Source: Streptomyces misionensis
GTDB taxonomy: Bacteria; Actinomycetota; Actinomycetes; Streptomycetales; Streptomycetaceae
Assembly (NCBI RefSeq): GCF_900104815.1
Contig: NZ_FNTD01000004.1
Span: forward strand, 6,385,001 to 6,449,000
Reading direction: 5' to 3'
DNA: 64,000 bases
In this document: positions 43,083 through 51,704 of the stretch, piece by piece
Layout of the letters: the number at the start of each line of letters is the position of its first letter
How positions within the stretch are numbered: position 1 is the first letter of the stretch
Notes under the pieces: generated by a model
Told to the model about the DNA's origin: nothing
The model's input: only the letters and a program-made list of their open reading frames with translations
Databases searched by the model: none
Program-made: the position numbers and the translations under genes

Positions 43083-46000
43083 GTGGAGTTCGACCGCCGA
43101 GTACAGGTCCGGGCCCGAAGACCGGGCGCGGAGACCCGGGTCTTCGGTTCGGGCTATCTGATCGCGCCGAGACTCGTACTGACCGCAGCCCATGTCCTGG
43201 CCGACGCGCCGTCCGATGCGGTGACGGTCGCCCGTCCGGACGTGAGCGGCCAGGAGTTCCCCGCGGTCGTCCTCTGGCGGCGCCGGGACGAGACGGTCGA
43301 CGCGGCACTGGTCGAGATCGCCGAGAGCGGTGACTGGCAGACACCGGAGTCCCTGACGAACCCCCTCCTGCGCCAGCGGTTCGGTCGCCTCATCGGCACC
43401 CGTCCCTGGCCGGTCACCCTCACCGGATTCCCCCGGATGCAGAAGGACCCCGAGGGCGGCGAACGCTGGGACGAACAGCTCACCGGCCACATCGCGCCGG
43501 GAACCGGCGCCCTGGCCGGACGCTACGAGATCTCCAGCACCGAGCCCACGGTGCCCGTGCGGCCCCGGACCAACGACAGCGGCCGCTGGTCCGGCATATC
43601 GGGGGCCGCCGTCCTCAGCGACGGCGCCCTGGCCGGCGACGACCTGCTGTGCGGGCTCGTCCGCCGCGACCGGAGGGCGGACGGGGGGACCAGACTGACC
43701 GCGACGACGGCCGCCCACCTGCTGTTGGACAAGAAGTTCCGGGCCACCGTCCATGACCGCACCGGGTGGGAACCCGTCCTCGAACCCGTGGAGACCGTGG
43801 GCCTGTTCGCGCCGGCCGCCCCGATACGCGTCCTGGACTCACCGACCGCCCTGCTCCGCGCGGACGCCGAAGCCGTCACCTTCCGCGGCCGGGACGCCGA
43901 ACTCGCCGACCTGACGTCCTGGTGCACCGACGGCCCCGCCGCGGCACAGGTCCGCGTCCTCACGGGCCCCGGCGGCCAGGGCAAGTCCCGCCTCGCCCGC
44001 CGACTCGCCGACGACCTGCGCCTGCGGGGTTGGGTCACCGGTCATCTGCGCTCCGACCTCACCGACCACGACGCCGCCCCCGATCTCACGCCGCTCACCA
44101 CGGCCCTGCCGCTGCTGATCGTCGTCGACTACGCGGAGACCCGGCCCCGCTTGGTGCGGCGGATCGTCACCCACCTTCATGGCTCCCGCCACCGGGTCCG
44201 GGTGCTGCTCCTCGCCCGGTCGGACGGCGAGTGGCGCAGCGACCCGATGACCGCCCTGCCCGCCGTACGGAGGCTGCTGGCCGGAGCGCCCGTCACCGAA
44301 CTGGGCCCGCTGGTGCCCGGCGGGTGGGGAACCACGGACGAGCGGCGGACCGCCTTCGAGGAGGCCGCCCGGGACCTGGCGCTCCTGCTGCCCTGTGTCT
44401 CCTCGCTGCCCGGTCACGACTGGGCGGGACCGGCCGCGGGCCTGCACCCGCCGGACGACCTGGCCCACGCCCGGTATGACAGCGTTCTGACCCTGCAGAT
44501 GACCGCCTTGGGCGGACTGCTGCAGCGAGGGCCCCGGCCCGCGCACGTACCGTCGGACGCACCGGCGGAGAGGATCCTGCTGGAGCACGAGGGACGCTTC
44601 TGGGAAAGCGCCGCCGACGCCCCCGCGTTCCGGCTGGGCCTGCCGACCGGCACGCTGGGGACCGTGGTCGCCGTCGCCGCACTGACCGGGGCGCGCTCCG
44701 CGGACGAGGCCGCCCAGGTGCTTCACACGATTCCGGATCTGCCCGCCGACCGGATCCCGGGCACCGCGCGGTGGGTCGCCGGGCTGTACCCGGCCGAACC
44801 GGACCGCTACTGGGGGTCGCTGCAGCCCGACCGCGTCGCCGAGTTCCACTCCGCGGCCGTCCTCGTCAGCGGCAGGATTCGGCTTCCGGACCTGCTCCGG
44901 GCGGCCGGCTCCGCACAGCAGGCCCGGATCCTCACCGTCCTCTCCCGAGCCGTTACCGCGCACTACAACGCCGGGCGGGCGAGGGACGGCGCACAGCTCA
45001 CCTCCGTCATGGAGTCGGCGCTGACCGGCGCGGCACTGGACGTCCACGCGGTCGAGGAGGTGTCGAAGTCCCTTCCCGTTCCGTCCGGATCACCCTCCCA
45101 GCTCAGCTCGGTCGCCCTTCAACTCGTCGAGGGCCTGGTCGAGGAGGCTCGTCGGCGCGCGGCACTCGATCCGGCATCCGCCGAACCCGCGCTGGCGAAC
45201 CTGCTGTCCCACCTCGCCATACGTCTCACGGAGACGGGACGCCCCCAGGAAGCCCTGCACGCCGAGTGCCAGGCGGTGGAGATCCGACGGCGGCTGGCGG
45301 CGAGCGATCGCTCGCTGTACGAACCGCAGCTCGCCATATCGCTGGCCAACCTCGGCAACCACCTCGCCAACGCCGACCGCCACGACGAGGCGCTCGAAGC
45401 GACTGAGGAAGCAGTGAGGAAATTTCGCCGGATTACCGGCGACATCTGGGCCTACGCTCCGCAGCCTGGGGCATACCAGCCGCACCTCGCGGCCGCGCTC
45501 ATGGATCTCGGCGGGCGGCTGCATGCCCTGGGCCGCACGGGGGAGGCGCTGCCCCACACCGAGGCCGCCGCCCGCATCTGGGAGCGGCTCGCGGCGGAGT
45601 ACCCGGCGCGGTACGAGGACCGGCTGGCGGCCTGCCTGGAGAACCTGGCGATGTCGCTGACCGCGGAGAGCAGGCAGTGGGAGGCGCACGCCGTGGTGCG
45701 CAGATCCCTGGAGATCAGACGGCGCCTCGCCGCCCGGGACCCGGCTGCCCACGACCTCGCGCTGGCGCGGTCGCTGGCCCTTCTGGCGCAGCCGCTGGAG
45801 GGGGACCGCCCCGAGGAGGCGCTGCCGGTGCTCCGGGAGATGGTGGAGGTCCGTCGACGGCTGTCGGACGCGGACCCCGGAACAGGCAGGCCGGAACTCG
45901 CGCGCACGCGGTACAGGGCGGGCGTCGTCGCGCGCCGGGTGGAGCAGACCGACGAGGCACTCGCCCACACCGGGGCGGCCGTGGACACTTACCGCGAGCT

Positions 46001-46922
46001 GGCGGCCGAGGAGCCCCAGGAGTACGAGCCCCTCCTCGCCCTCGCTCTTGCCGAGCTGGGCGGCCTGCTCTCCGCGGCCGGCCGACACGTCGACGCCCTC
46101 GCCGCCCAGGAGCAGGCCCTGGAGATATCCCGCAGGCTCGCTGCCGGCGGCACCGTGGAGCTGCGGGTGTGGCTCGCGCACCAGCTGCTGAAGTTCGCGG
46201 ACCTCCTCGCGGAAGCAGGTTATGAGGACCGGCTCTTCGAGCCACTCGAGGAAGCCGTGGAACTGTTTTTCGAGACCGCGGAGACGGACCTGGACACCAG
46301 AGGCCGGAGCCTGGTGGCGGCTCTTCAGACCCTGGCCGCGAGACGGTGGGCGGCCGGCCACCACGAAAGGGCGGCCGAGGCGGAACTGAACGCGGTGCAG
46401 GTCTTCGGCCGGCTCCTGAACGCGGACCCGGTGGCCACCGACGCCGACGAGATCGGCGAACCTCTGGTGCCCCTCTGCCGCCGGCTGGGAGAGGCAGGCC
46501 GTCCCGACCTCGCCGTCGAGGTGGGGCTCACCGCGTCGGCGATCTGGCGCGACTGGTACCCGGTCGAGCTGGCCGTCGCCAGGGAGAGATCGCTCGCCGC
46601 GCTATTGAGCGGCCTGGCCGCCGAGTTGGCGACGGCCGAGCGGGGAGAAGCCGCCGCGCTCGTGATGGGAGGCGCTGTAGAGCTCCTGGACCGGCTGGTC
46701 GGCGACGATCCGGACTACCTGCCGAGCCTCGCCGGCACGCTGCTCGGATACGCCCTGCTGCTCGCCTCGCTGGGATACCTCCGCCAGGCGCTGAAGGCGG
46801 TCGACAGCGCCGTCGAGTGCTTCCACCGCCTCCCGGAGACGAGCCCGGCGCGCCTGCGTGGCCTCCCCGAGGCCTTGCGCCTCCGGGACGACCTGAGCGA
46901 TGACCTCGGGGCGACCGGCTGA
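43083..46922 (+). CDS. Trypsin-STAND-TPR effector protein
   Basis: A 1279-residue multidomain protein. Residues 1-215 are a trypsin-like protease with a complete triad: His37 (TAAHVL), Asp73 (ETVDAAL) and Ser173 (SGISGAAV). Residues 265-600 are a STAND-type P-loop NTPase with FRGRDAEL, Walker A GPGGQGKS at 295-302 and Walker B LLIVVDY at 344-350. Residues about 680-1270 are repeated TPR-like helices (LSHLAIRLTETGRPQEAL, LANLGNHLANADRHDEAL, LAELGGLLSAAGRHVDAL) that should form the sensing array. The start is GTG at 43083. The design, a protease silenced until a ligand binds TPRs and NTP drives assembly, fits NTP-dependent conflict systems. It is paired with the Trypco2 gene. Confidence 0.88.
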   Translation: MEFDRRVQVRARRPGAETRVFGSGYLIAPRLVLTAAHVLADAPSDAVTVARPDVSGQEFPAVVLWRRRDETVDAALVEIAESGDWQTPESLTNPLLRQRFGRLIGTRPWPVTLTGFPRMQKDPEGGERWDEQLTGHIAPGTGALAGRYEISSTEPTVPVRPRTNDSGRWSGISGAAVLSDGALAGDDLLCGLVRRDRRADGGTRLTATTAAHLLLDKKFRATVHDRTGWEPVLEPVETVGLFAPAAPIRVLDSPTALLRADAEAVTFRGRDAELADLTSWCTDGPAAAQVRVLTGPGGQGKSRLARRLADDLRLRGWVTGHLRSDLTDHDAAPDLTPLTTALPLLIVVDYAETRPRLVRRIVTHLHGSRHRVRVLLLARSDGEWRSDPMTALPAVRRLLAGAPVTELGPLVPGGWGTTDERRTAFEEAARDLALLLPCVSSLPGHDWAGPAAGLHPPDDLAHARYDSVLTLQMTALGGLLQRGPRPAHVPSDAPAERILLEHEGRFWESAADAPAFRLGLPTGTLGTVVAVAALTGARSADEAAQVLHTIPDLPADRIPGTARWVAGLYPAEPDRYWGSLQPDRVAEFHSAAVLVSGRIRLPDLLRAAGSAQQARILTVLSRAVTAHYNAGRARDGAQLTSVMESALTGAALDVHAVEEVSKSLPVPSGSPSQLSSVALQLVEGLVEEARRRAALDPASAEPALANLLSHLAIRLTETGRPQEALHAECQAVEIRRRLAASDRSLYEPQLAISLANLGNHLANADRHDEALEATEEAVRKFRRITGDIWAYAPQPGAYQPHLAAALMDLGGRLHALGRTGEALPHTEAAARIWERLAAEYPARYEDRLAACLENLAMSLTAESRQWEAHAVVRRSLEIRRRLAARDPAAHDLALARSLALLAQPLEGDRPEEALPVLREMVEVRRRLSDADPGTGRPELARTRYRAGVVARRVEQTDEALAHTGAAVDTYRELAAEEPQEYEPLLALALAELGGLLSAAGRHVDALAAQEQALEISRRLAAGGTVELRVWLAHQLLKFADLLAEAGYEDRLFEPLEEAVELFFETAETDLDTRGRSLVAALQTLAARRWAAGHHERAAEAELNAVQVFGRLLNADPVATDADEIGEPLVPLCRRLGEAGRPDLAVEVGLTASAIWRDWYPVELAVARERSLAALLSGLAAELATAERGEAAALVMGGAVELLDRLVGDDPDYLPSLAGTLLGYALLLASLGYLRQALKAVDSAVECFHRLPETSPARLRGLPEALRLRDDLSDDLGATG

Positions 46923-46981
46923 AGGCGTGCGGTGGCCGCCGTGACCGCGGTGAACCGGCGGCATGCCGCCACCGGGCAGGC

Positions 46982-46999
46982 CCGGGTCAGACCCGGTTT
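46982..46999 (+). terminator. Possible terminator after the effector gene
   Basis: CCGGGT-CAG-ACCCGG followed by TTT, preceded by the perfect palindrome GGCGGCATGCCGCC at 46957-46970. Together they are a plausible end for the Trypco2-effector transcript. Confidence 0.5.
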
Positions 47000-47032
47000 C
47001 CCGCGCCCCCGCGTTATGAGGGCAGCCTTAGC

Positions 47033-47281
47033 GCTCGCGCAGGTTGGTGGGGTGGGGGCCTCGACGACAAGGCGAGCACGGGTGTCAGTGATCATCGAGT
47101 TGCAATGCTTTATGACCACGGGGGAGACCTGTGCCCGTCCTTCCAGCATGGCTGACCGACCCGCGCGACCGTCATCGAGGCCTTCTTCGACCTCACCGAC
47201 ACGATCATCACCGTTCGTAGCCTGATCCGCCGGGCCTGGACCACCCACCGCTGGGACGACCGCCCCAAGCGACGCCCATGA
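47033..47281 (+). mobile_element. IS remnant, copy A
   Basis: Bases 47033-47140 are about 85 percent identical to the reverse complement of 48917-49028 (copy B), including the shared GGTGGGGTGGGGGCCTCGA and GGGGAGACCTGTGCCCGTCC stretches. The opening of a transposase frame (TTGETCARPS) starts there. It is joined at about 47165 to a C-terminal fragment (LTDTIITVRSLIRRAWTTHR...RRP) ending at 47281. The middle of the element is missing. The IS family is not resolved; the N-terminal context is IS5-like. Confidence 0.6.
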
Positions 47282-47334
47282 GTATCCAAGCCAGTGCCCG
47301 AAACGGGCACCAGGCCACGTCTTGCCCTTGTGGT

Positions 47335-47778
47335 TCAGGCGACGCGGGTGTCGTAGGTCTCGCGGTTGGCAAGCACATCGTCCATGTGCACCTCGGCCCA
47401 GGCCTTGAGGTCGCGCATCATCTCGTACAGCGACAGGCCGAGATCGGTCAGCTCGTAGGTGACCGTTACCGGCACGGTCGGCGTCACGGTGCGGGACACC
47501 AGGCCGTCGCGCTCCAGGGAGCGCAGCGTCTGGGTGAGCATCTTCTGGCTGACGCCGGCCAGCAGACGCTGCAGCTCTGAGTAGCGCATCACCCGGGGCT
47601 CGCCACCGCAGTCGGCGCCGGGCTGATGCGCGCTGTCGCTGCCGAGCGCGGCCAGGATCAACGTGACCCACTTATCGGAGATCCGGTCCAGCAGCTTGCG
47701 ACTGGGACATTGCGCCACGAAGGCGTCGTACTCCGCCTTGGCCTGTGCCCTCTGCTGGGCTGCCGTCAACGTTGCCAT
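47335..47778 (-). CDS. HxlR-family transcriptional regulator
   Basis: A 147-residue winged-helix regulator: FVAQCPSRKLLDRISDKWVTLIL at the start of the domain, with the HxlR Cys (Cys24), then YSELQRLLAGVSQKMLTQTLRSLERDGLVSR. HxlR proteins sense aldehydes or quinones through that Cys. It is divergent from the aldo-keto reductase gene, with AT-rich operator-like sequence between. The pair forms a classic regulator-target module. It lies inside the two inverted IS remnants, so it may have been moved as a unit. Confidence 0.9.
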   Translation of the reverse strand: MATLTAAQQRAQAKAEYDAFVAQCPSRKLLDRISDKWVTLILAALGSDSAHQPGADCGGEPRVMRYSELQRLLAGVSQKMLTQTLRSLERDGLVSRTVTPTVPVTVTYELTDLGLSLYEMMRDLKAWAEVHMDDVLANRETYDTRVA

Positions 47779-47839
47779 GGACCGTTCCTCTCACCCTCGG
47801 GTGCCTTACGCACTTCAAGGTGCCTACTTCCTGAAATGA

Positions 47840-47860
47840 AGCTACACACTAATAGTGGTG
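47840..47860. promoter_or_regulatory. HxlR operator candidate
   Basis: The palindrome CACTAATAGTG at 47847-47857 lies in an AT-rich divergent spacer (47779-47908), with CTTCCTGAAATGAAG beside it. It is the most symmetrical element between the hxlR-like and reductase genes. Confidence 0.5.
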
Positions 47861-47908
47861 CAAGGAGCCGTCGGGCATCAGCCCCTGGCTCGACATGAAA
47901 GGCACACC

Positions 47909-48781
47909 ATGAGCACCCCCTCCGCATCGCTTCCCGGCGGCAACTGGACCCTGGGCGACCTGTCCGTCACCCGGTTCGGCTATGGCGCCATGCAGCTCGC
48001 AGGCCCATGGGTCATGGGCCCACCCGCCGACCGCGACGGAGCACTCGCCGTTCTCCGCGAGGCCGTCGACCTCGGCATCACCCACATCGACACCGCCGAC
48101 GCCTACGGGCCGCACATCACCAACCAGCTGATCCGCGAAGCGCTGCACCCGTACTCCGACTCGCTGCACATCGTGACCAAGGTCGGCGCGACCCGGGACG
48201 AGGAGGGAGGCTGGCCCCCGGCACGCACGCCGGAAGACCTGCGCCGGGCCGTCCAGGAGAACCTGGAGAACCTCGGTCTCGAGACGCTGGATGTGGTCAA
48301 CCTCCGGCTCGGCGATGCCCAGGGACCCCAGCCTGGCCCGCTCGCCGAGGCGTTCGAAACACTCCTCGAACTCCAGCAGCAGGGCCTCATCCGGCACCTC
48401 GGCGTGAGCAACGCGACGGCGGAACAGGTCGCCGAGGCACAGGCGATCGCGCCGATCGTGTGTGTGCAGAACATGTACAACCTCGCCCACCGCCAGGACG
48501 ACGAGCTGATCGACGAGCTCGCCGAGCAGGGCATCGCCTACGTGCCCTTCTTCCCGCTCGGCGGTTTCAACCCGCTGCAGTCCTCGGCCCTCACGGCCGT
48601 GGCCACCCGGCTGGACGCGACGCCGATGTCGGTCGCCCTGGCCTGGCTGCTGCAGCGGTCGCCGAACATCCTGCTGATCCCCGGCACCTCGTCGGTGGCA
48701 CACCTGCACGAGAACGTCGCGGGCGCGGGACTCCAGCTCTCCGACGACGATCTCGCCGAGCTGGACAAGATCGGCCGCTAA
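47909..48781 (+). CDS. Aldo/keto reductase
   Basis: A 290-residue AKR. The barrel strand ITHIDTADAYG supplies the catalytic Asp and Tyr, and IVTKVG the Lys. The later His position is replaced by NLR (VVNLRLGD), as in some AKRs of this branch. The C-terminal IPGTSSVAHLHENV segment binds the NADPH phosphate. It reduces aldehydes or ketones. AAAGG eight bases before the ATG at 47909 supports this start. The terminator at 48800-48834 follows. Control by the divergent HxlR regulator is likely. Confidence 0.9.
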   Translation: MSTPSASLPGGNWTLGDLSVTRFGYGAMQLAGPWVMGPPADRDGALAVLREAVDLGITHIDTADAYGPHITNQLIREALHPYSDSLHIVTKVGATRDEEGGWPPARTPEDLRRAVQENLENLGLETLDVVNLRLGDAQGPQPGPLAEAFETLLELQQQGLIRHLGVSNATAEQVAEAQAIAPIVCVQNMYNLAHRQDDELIDELAEQGIAYVPFFPLGGFNPLQSSALTAVATRLDATPMSVALAWLLQRSPNILLIPGTSSVAHLHENVAGAGLQLSDDDLAELDKIGR

Positions 48782-48799
48782 CCCCACGGCACCGTGACG

Positions 48800-48834
48800 A
48801 AACGCCGTCGCCCCCGAAGACCGCGACGGCGTTT
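48800..48834 (+). terminator. Terminator after the aldo/keto reductase
   Basis: A perfect 12-bp stem, AAACGCCGTCGC with GCGACGGCGTTT, loop 11 bases, 19 bases after the stop. Confidence 0.8.
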
Positions 48835-48839
48835 CCCAG

Positions 48840-49028
48840 CGCGTGGGCTGGATCGACAAAGGGGCGCTTGGGCAGCAGCGCCGCGAATTGGTCTGACAGA
48901 AGGGCGGGCGGTCAGCGGACGGGCACAGGTCTCCCCAGTGGCCACAGAGCGTTGCAACTTCATGATCACTGACACCCGCGCCCGCCCGCCTTGCTGTCGA
49001 GGCCCCCACCCCACCAATCTGCGCGAGC
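48840..49028 (-). mobile_element. IS remnant, copy B (inverted relative to copy A)
   Basis: On the minus strand 49028-48917 matches copy A (about 85 percent). It continues with codons for SDQFAALLPKRP, the N-terminal motif of IS5-like transposases, before ending abruptly near 48840 beside the reductase terminator. The rest of the transposase is missing. With copy A it brackets the HxlR/reductase pair. Confidence 0.6.
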
Positions 49029-49308
49029 TCTTATACGCGAGTGATACGACGAGGCTCCCCCGAGGTCCGTCCTGGCGGGGTATCTGCGCGGATCCGTGAG
49101 ATGGCGAAGCCGCACCGGTGCACTCCGCTGCGGTTTCCCTGTCGGATCGCACGCGCCGGCGCGCACTGTGCGGTCGGTGACTCGTGTGCCTGCGGCTCTT
49201 TCGGGTGCTTGGATTGCGATCGCACCCGTTCATCCGTCCGTGCGAGGGGTGCGTGCCCCCGATCGCCGCTGCGGAAGACGCAGACGAAGTCGTCGTCTTC
49301 CACCTCTT
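49029..49308. other. Scarred intergenic region before the TetR gene
   Basis: 280 bases between IS copy B and the TetR fragment. I find no gene; open frames here have biased composition and no ribosome site. The expected N-terminal codons of the TetR gene are not recognisable, so sequence has probably been lost or replaced at this junction. Confidence 0.4.
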
Positions 49309-49877
49309 GTGAAGGCGGCGACGCGGAACCACATCGCGGAGGTCGCGCTGCGCCTCTTTACGGAACACGGCTATGACAAGGTGGGCATGCGCGACGTGGC
49401 AGAGGAAGCGGACGTCGCCGTGACCACCGTGTTCGCACACTTCGCCTCGAAGGAGGCACTGGTCTTCGACCAGGACGAACATCACGAAGAACGCCTGGTC
49501 GGCGCCGTGGCGAACCGGAGCCCCGATCAGTCACTGCTCAACGCGCTGCGCGCCGAGGTGCTCAACGCCGTCCGATGGTTCTCCACACCGAAATCCATCT
49601 CGTTCTGGACCCTCGTCGAAAGCTCGGCCGCGCTGCGCGGTTACGCCTCCCAGATGCAGGCGCGGCACGAGCAGGCCCTCGTCTCCGCCATCGCGTCAGA
49701 CCCCGAGGCGCCCGCGTCCGCCACCGCCTGTCGTGCGCTCGCCCGCTTCACCCTGGACGCCTACTCCCTGGCCGGGGCGCCGATAACCCGCTGGCCGCAG
49801 TGGAGGAAATCTTCGATCTCATCGAGCCCGGCTTCGCGCCCGCAGCGGGCCGGCAGTCGGCGAAGCCGCTGAAGTAG
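49309..49877 (+). pseudogene. TetR-family regulator, frameshifted near the C-terminus
   Basis: From about 49309 a TetR HTH is clear: RNHIAEVALRLFTEHGYDK, then MRDVAEEADVAVTTVFAHF, followed by FASKEALVFDQDEHHEERL. The frame continues to FTLDAYSLAGA near 49780. It then becomes ITRWPQWRK, while the next frame reads ADNPLAAVEEIFDLIEPGFAP and stops at 49877, the expected family C-terminus. One missing G in the GGGG run at about 49781 explains this. The N-terminal basic segment also looks cut; GTG 49309 is only the first usable codon. It could be a sequencing error or real decay. Confidence 0.65.
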
Positions 49878-50015
49878 CCCCTCTTCCTCACGCCCGGGCT
49901 GTCGTTCCGGAAAGTGTTGCCCGCCTGATTGGAGGTACGAGGCAAAGGCGTCGGGCTCAGCCATCGGGCAGGGAGCAGGGGGATGCACCCAGCTGCGTCA
50001 CGGCCTTCATGGTTC

Positions 50016-50336
50016 TCATCCGACCTCGTCCAATCGCAACCTCGCCAGATCTGGCAGACTGCCGAGTGAAGTGAGCACAGACTGGTCTGGATTCGTCAGG
50101 TATATGAGAATCGGATAGTCCGGAAAGTCGGGCTCTGACTGGTACCCTTCTTCGTCGGTCCAGTTCTCTTCCACGGTTGCCTTGTCGAAATGAGCACTCC
50201 GCAGTAGAAAGTAGACGCCACCCATGTACGAACTCTCGCGCTTTTCCAGTGCAGCAGCAAGCGTTCGCGCAAGGTTCTTGCTGACTTCGGCGAGGTTCAC
50301 ACCGGTGGATCCGAAGAGGTAAAAACGGTCGGGCAC
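50016..50336 (-). CDS. Low-GC hypothetical protein
   Basis: A 106-residue protein with no signal peptide. It has FYLFGSTGVNLAEVSKNLA, an SSYMGGVYFLLRS strand, acidic DFPDYPILIYLTN and a terminal helix. Base composition is visibly less GC-rich than the surroundings, and codon use includes A/T-ending codons. The start is GTG at 50336 with GGAGG five to six bases upstream. It forms a co-directional pair with the Imm35-like gene upstream. Such compact acidic proteins are often immunity proteins, but I recognise no family. Confidence 0.65.
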   Translation of the reverse strand: MPDRFYLFGSTGVNLAEVSKNLARTLAAALEKRESSYMGGVYFLLRSAHFDKATVEENWTDEEGYQSEPDFPDYPILIYLTNPDQSVLTSLGSLPDLARLRLDEVG

Positions 50337-50385
50337 GCCGTCCTCCGTCCGTACTTCTCAGGGCTTCTCTGCGACAAGGCGCTCG

Positions 50386-50664
50386 TTACAAGAGGTCCCG
50401 ATCCATGAACCCTTCGGCCTCCTCCCGACTGATAAATGAACAGTGGCCAGTTACGAGGTCCACGGCTACCGGGAGGTTGCCCGCCAGTCGCATATCTGTG
50501 CGCCCATGATCGAGATAGTCAACGTGATCGTAGGGAACGATGAGGCGCATCCCATCGGTGAATGCTTGGTCGGGCATAGTGCGCACATCAGAAGACTTCC
50601 AGGATTTGCTGCTGGCGGAGAGGAACGCCGCAGCACGTTCGAGTCCCTCTTCAGGTGAGATCAC
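50386..50664 (-). CDS. YrhB/Imm35-like immunity-type protein
   Basis: A 92-residue protein with the Imm35/YrhB pattern: a leading helix (ISPEEGLERAAAFLSA), RLIVPYDHVDYLDHG in the centre, and LAGNLPVAVDLVTGHC with the G-N-x-P-x-x-V-D signature. Imm35 proteins neutralise toxins of polymorphic secretion systems. No toxin gene is present; the next sequence is an IS110 remnant. The start is GTG at 50664. Low GC content supports recent acquisition. Confidence 0.65.
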   Translation of the reverse strand: MISPEEGLERAAAFLSASSKSWKSSDVRTMPDQAFTDGMRLIVPYDHVDYLDHGRTDMRLAGNLPVAVDLVTGHCSFISREEAEGFMDRDLL

Positions 50665-50988
50665 GTCAGTGCGTCCTCGTGACTTGGTAGTGCCTGTGTC
50701 GCGGATTCGCGGGATCAGCTTTACCTTTTTGGAAATCCAGGAAAATTACTTTGCCGTCATTGTTCACGACGTGTCACCCGGCCCCCAGCTCAAGAGGTCG
50801 CTGACGATGTCGTTGAGGCCGCGCTTCGCCTCAAAGTCTAAGTCGTGTCTTGATCGGTGGTAGCTCGTTGACTGTCGTCTGGGGATGGGTGAGCGGCTGG
50901 TGCCGGACGCTTCCGCCAGTGTTCGGGGCTTCCTGGCAGACGGTGCAGCGGCGCTTCACCGACTCGGGCCAGGTCCGGCGACGGTCCG
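50665..50988. other. Low-GC junction with a transposase shard
   Basis: No intact gene. Bases 50665-50840 are comparatively AT-rich. From 50850 to about 50965 the plus strand encodes a piece resembling the W-x-T-V-x-R-R-F-T region of IS5-type transposases (SWQTVQRRFTD). It then changes into IS110 sequence, so two element fragments are joined here. Confidence 0.5.
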
Positions 50989-51685
50989 GTGCACAGCGCC
51001 CGGATCTTGCGTCTCGCCAAGGTCTCCGCGGTCAAGGCCCGTACCCAGGCGATCGACCAGCTCAAGGCGTCCTGGTCATCGCCGATCCCGCCCTGCGGGA
51101 ACGGCTGTTCGGCCTGGGCAACGCCGAGCTGTTCCGCACCTGCGCGCGCCTCGCCCCGCACGACGGTGGGGGAGGCGAGGACGCGGTGGCCCAGGCCACC
51201 CACCTGACGTTGCGCCTGCCTGCCGAGCGCATCGAGTGACTCACCGGACAGATCGATGAGCTGAACCAACGTCAGACCCGGCTCGTCGAACACCACGCCC
51301 CACAGCTGCTCGAACCGGCGGGCACCGGTCCGGGCAGCGCCGTCACCTTGCCGATCACCATGGGAGACAACCCCGAGCGGCTGAACTCCGAGGCGGCCTT
51401 TGCTGCCCTTTGCGGAGTCAGTCCCATCGAGTACTCCTCCAGCCGTCGGAGCACGCGCCGGCTCGACCACGGCGGCGACCGCCAGGCCAACGCGGTCCCG
51501 CACCGCATGGTGTTCACCCGCCTGCGCCACGACCCGCGCGCCCAGACGTACGACGAGCGCCGCAGCCAGGAAGGCGAGAACCGACGCGAAAGCGTCCGAT
51601 GCCTCAGAGCGATATGCCGTCCGCGAGGTCTTCCACCTGGTCAGACCTGTGCAGTCGCAACCCTCGGTGGAGGGGCAGCCGTGAG
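50989..51685 (+). pseudogene. IS110-family transposase remnant
   Basis: Pieces of a DEDD-type IS110 transposase in several frames. RILRLAKVSAVKARTQAIDQL comes first, then in another frame VLVIADPALRERLFGLGNAEL and AQATHLTLRL. The conserved C-terminal TMGDNPERLNSEAAFAALCG and HGGDRQANAV region follows, and a last frame ends ERYAVREVFHLV near 51640. At least three frameshifts are needed and the N-terminal catalytic domain is missing. The element ends 20 bases before the PcaL-like gene. Confidence 0.8.
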
Positions 51686-51704
51686 ACGTGAGAGGGTCTG
51701 ACGC

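Noticed and set aside
46932..47225. 97-codon open frame starting after the trypsin-STAND gene
   Set aside because: It runs through the IS remnant in a frame different from the recognisable transposase fragment and shows no family.
47033..49028. An active composite transposon
   Set aside because: Both flanking IS copies lack most of the transposase, and no target duplication could be identified by eye.
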